Positions 5,012 through 5,359 of a stretch of DNA of 5,359 bases are shown piece after piece. The stretch's first letter is position 1, and each line of letters begins with the position of its first letter. Position numbers and translations under genes: made by a program. The notes under the pieces were generated by a model that saw nothing but the letters and a program-made list of their open reading frames with translations, was not told the origin of the DNA and did not search any database. Origin of the DNA: Desulfobacteraceae bacterium (GTDB lineage Bacteria; Desulfobacterota; Desulfobacteria; Desulfobacterales; Desulfosalsimonadaceae); assembly GCA_027353395.1 (NCBI GenBank), contig DAIEHU010000209.1, positions 1 through 5,359 of the forward strand, in the 5' to 3' direction.

Positions 5012-5284
5012 TTAGATTTCGCCTTTGTAAACTTCTTTTTGATTACCGATTCGGAGAACAAGAATATCTGTGCCCACAAGGGCATAAATTATCCTATAGT
5101 CACCAATACGATACTTGCGTAGCCCGGTAAATTGGCCTTTAAGTACGGGGTATGACTCAGGCTTCTTTGTAAGTTCTTGTTCTATTTGGTCAAGTATGCG
5201 GCTGACCTCAGCTTTTGGCAATTTTTTGAGATCGCGATGCACTGACTTCTTGTAGACAACATTATAATTCCATATTGCGTTCAA
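5012..5284 (-). CDS. RelE/ParE-family toxin (type II toxin-antitoxin)
   Basis: A 90-residue protein with the RelE/ParE layout: a first strand WNYNVVYKKSVHRDLKKLPK, a helical hairpin to about residue 40, then LKGQFTGLRKYRIGDYRIIY (48-67), and a final strand ILVLRIGNQKEVYKG. RelE-type members cut mRNA in the ribosome; ParE-type members inhibit gyrase. The basic residues R56, K57, R59 and R64 and the late Tyr86 are kept, but the common GHR before the last Tyr is GNQ (80-82). The start is a TTG at 5284; no ATG occurs between it and the in-frame stop at 5302-5300, and no Shine-Dalgarno sequence is visible. Antitoxin genes usually lie directly upstream or downstream; none is recognisable downstream, and only 75 bp upstream are in the window. 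Family is confident; activity is inferred. Confidence 0.85.
   Translation of the reverse strand: MNAIWNYNVVYKKSVHRDLKKLPKAEVSRILDQIEQELTKKPESYPVLKGQFTGLRKYRIGDYRIIYALVGTDILVLRIGNQKEVYKGEI
5282..5284 (-). promoter_or_regulatory. TTG start codon of the toxin gene
   Basis: The only plausible initiator in the frame is TTG at 5284-5282. It overlaps a TGA (5283-5281) that ends another minus-strand frame open to the window edge, forming TTGA, the kind of overlap expected if the toxin were translationally coupled to an upstream gene. The absence of a Shine-Dalgarno sequence fits such coupling. Confidence 0.4.
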
Positions 5285-5359
5285 GATGATTTTAATATAT
5301 CACTGTTTGGACCCTTATATTTCATTATTTTGCAAGAGGTGCAAACAGCCAATGGCCAG

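Overview
The window looks like bacterial chromosome, probably from a Desulfobacterota-type (sulfate-reducer-like) organism. This rests mainly on the small FMN-binding protein at 3556-3927, which closely resembles the approximately 122-residue FMN-binding protein of Desulfovibrio as I remember it, and on the general style of the genes. It is an inference, not a proof. No rRNA, tRNA, CRISPR array or phage module was seen.

Layout. (1) 1-534, plus strand: C-terminal part of a membrane fatty acid hydroxylase / sterol desaturase family protein, cut by the window edge. (2) 492-1364, minus strand: thiD, a thiamine-pathway pyrimidine kinase, whose 3' end overlaps the desaturase gene tail to tail by 43 bp. 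(3) 1365-1536: AT-rich divergent promoter region with copies of an ATTGGATA / TATCCAAT box. (4) 1537-2835, plus strand: the most unusual gene, a 432-residue fusion of a KaiC/RAD55-like RecA-fold domain that has lost its P-loop, an XRE helix-turn-helix and a cupin. (5) About 2848-3345: a decayed IS5-family insertion sequence with recognisable imperfect terminal inverted repeats and the C-terminal part of its transposase on the minus strand. Its other end is an AT-rich, hairpin-rich stretch. (6) 3346-3555: no assignable gene, but a small tandem repeat. (7) 3556-3927 and 4041-4853, minus strand: the FMN-binding protein and a LigB/DODA-type extradiol dioxygenase, each with its own strong Shine-Dalgarno sequence. 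(8) 4854-5011: spacer with GC-rich palindromes. (9) 5012-5284, minus strand: a RelE/ParE-family toxin with a probable TTG start and no recognisable antitoxin in view.

How the genes relate. No single pathway links the window. thiD stands apart from other thi genes, and the dioxygenase and FMN-binding protein are same-strand neighbours without an obvious shared substrate. The insertion-sequence relic and the lone toxin suggest that the 2.8-5.3 kb part is an accessory, rearranged region, while the left part looks more like ordinary chromosome. The fusion regulator, divergent from thiD across a box-containing spacer, is the best candidate here for something little described.
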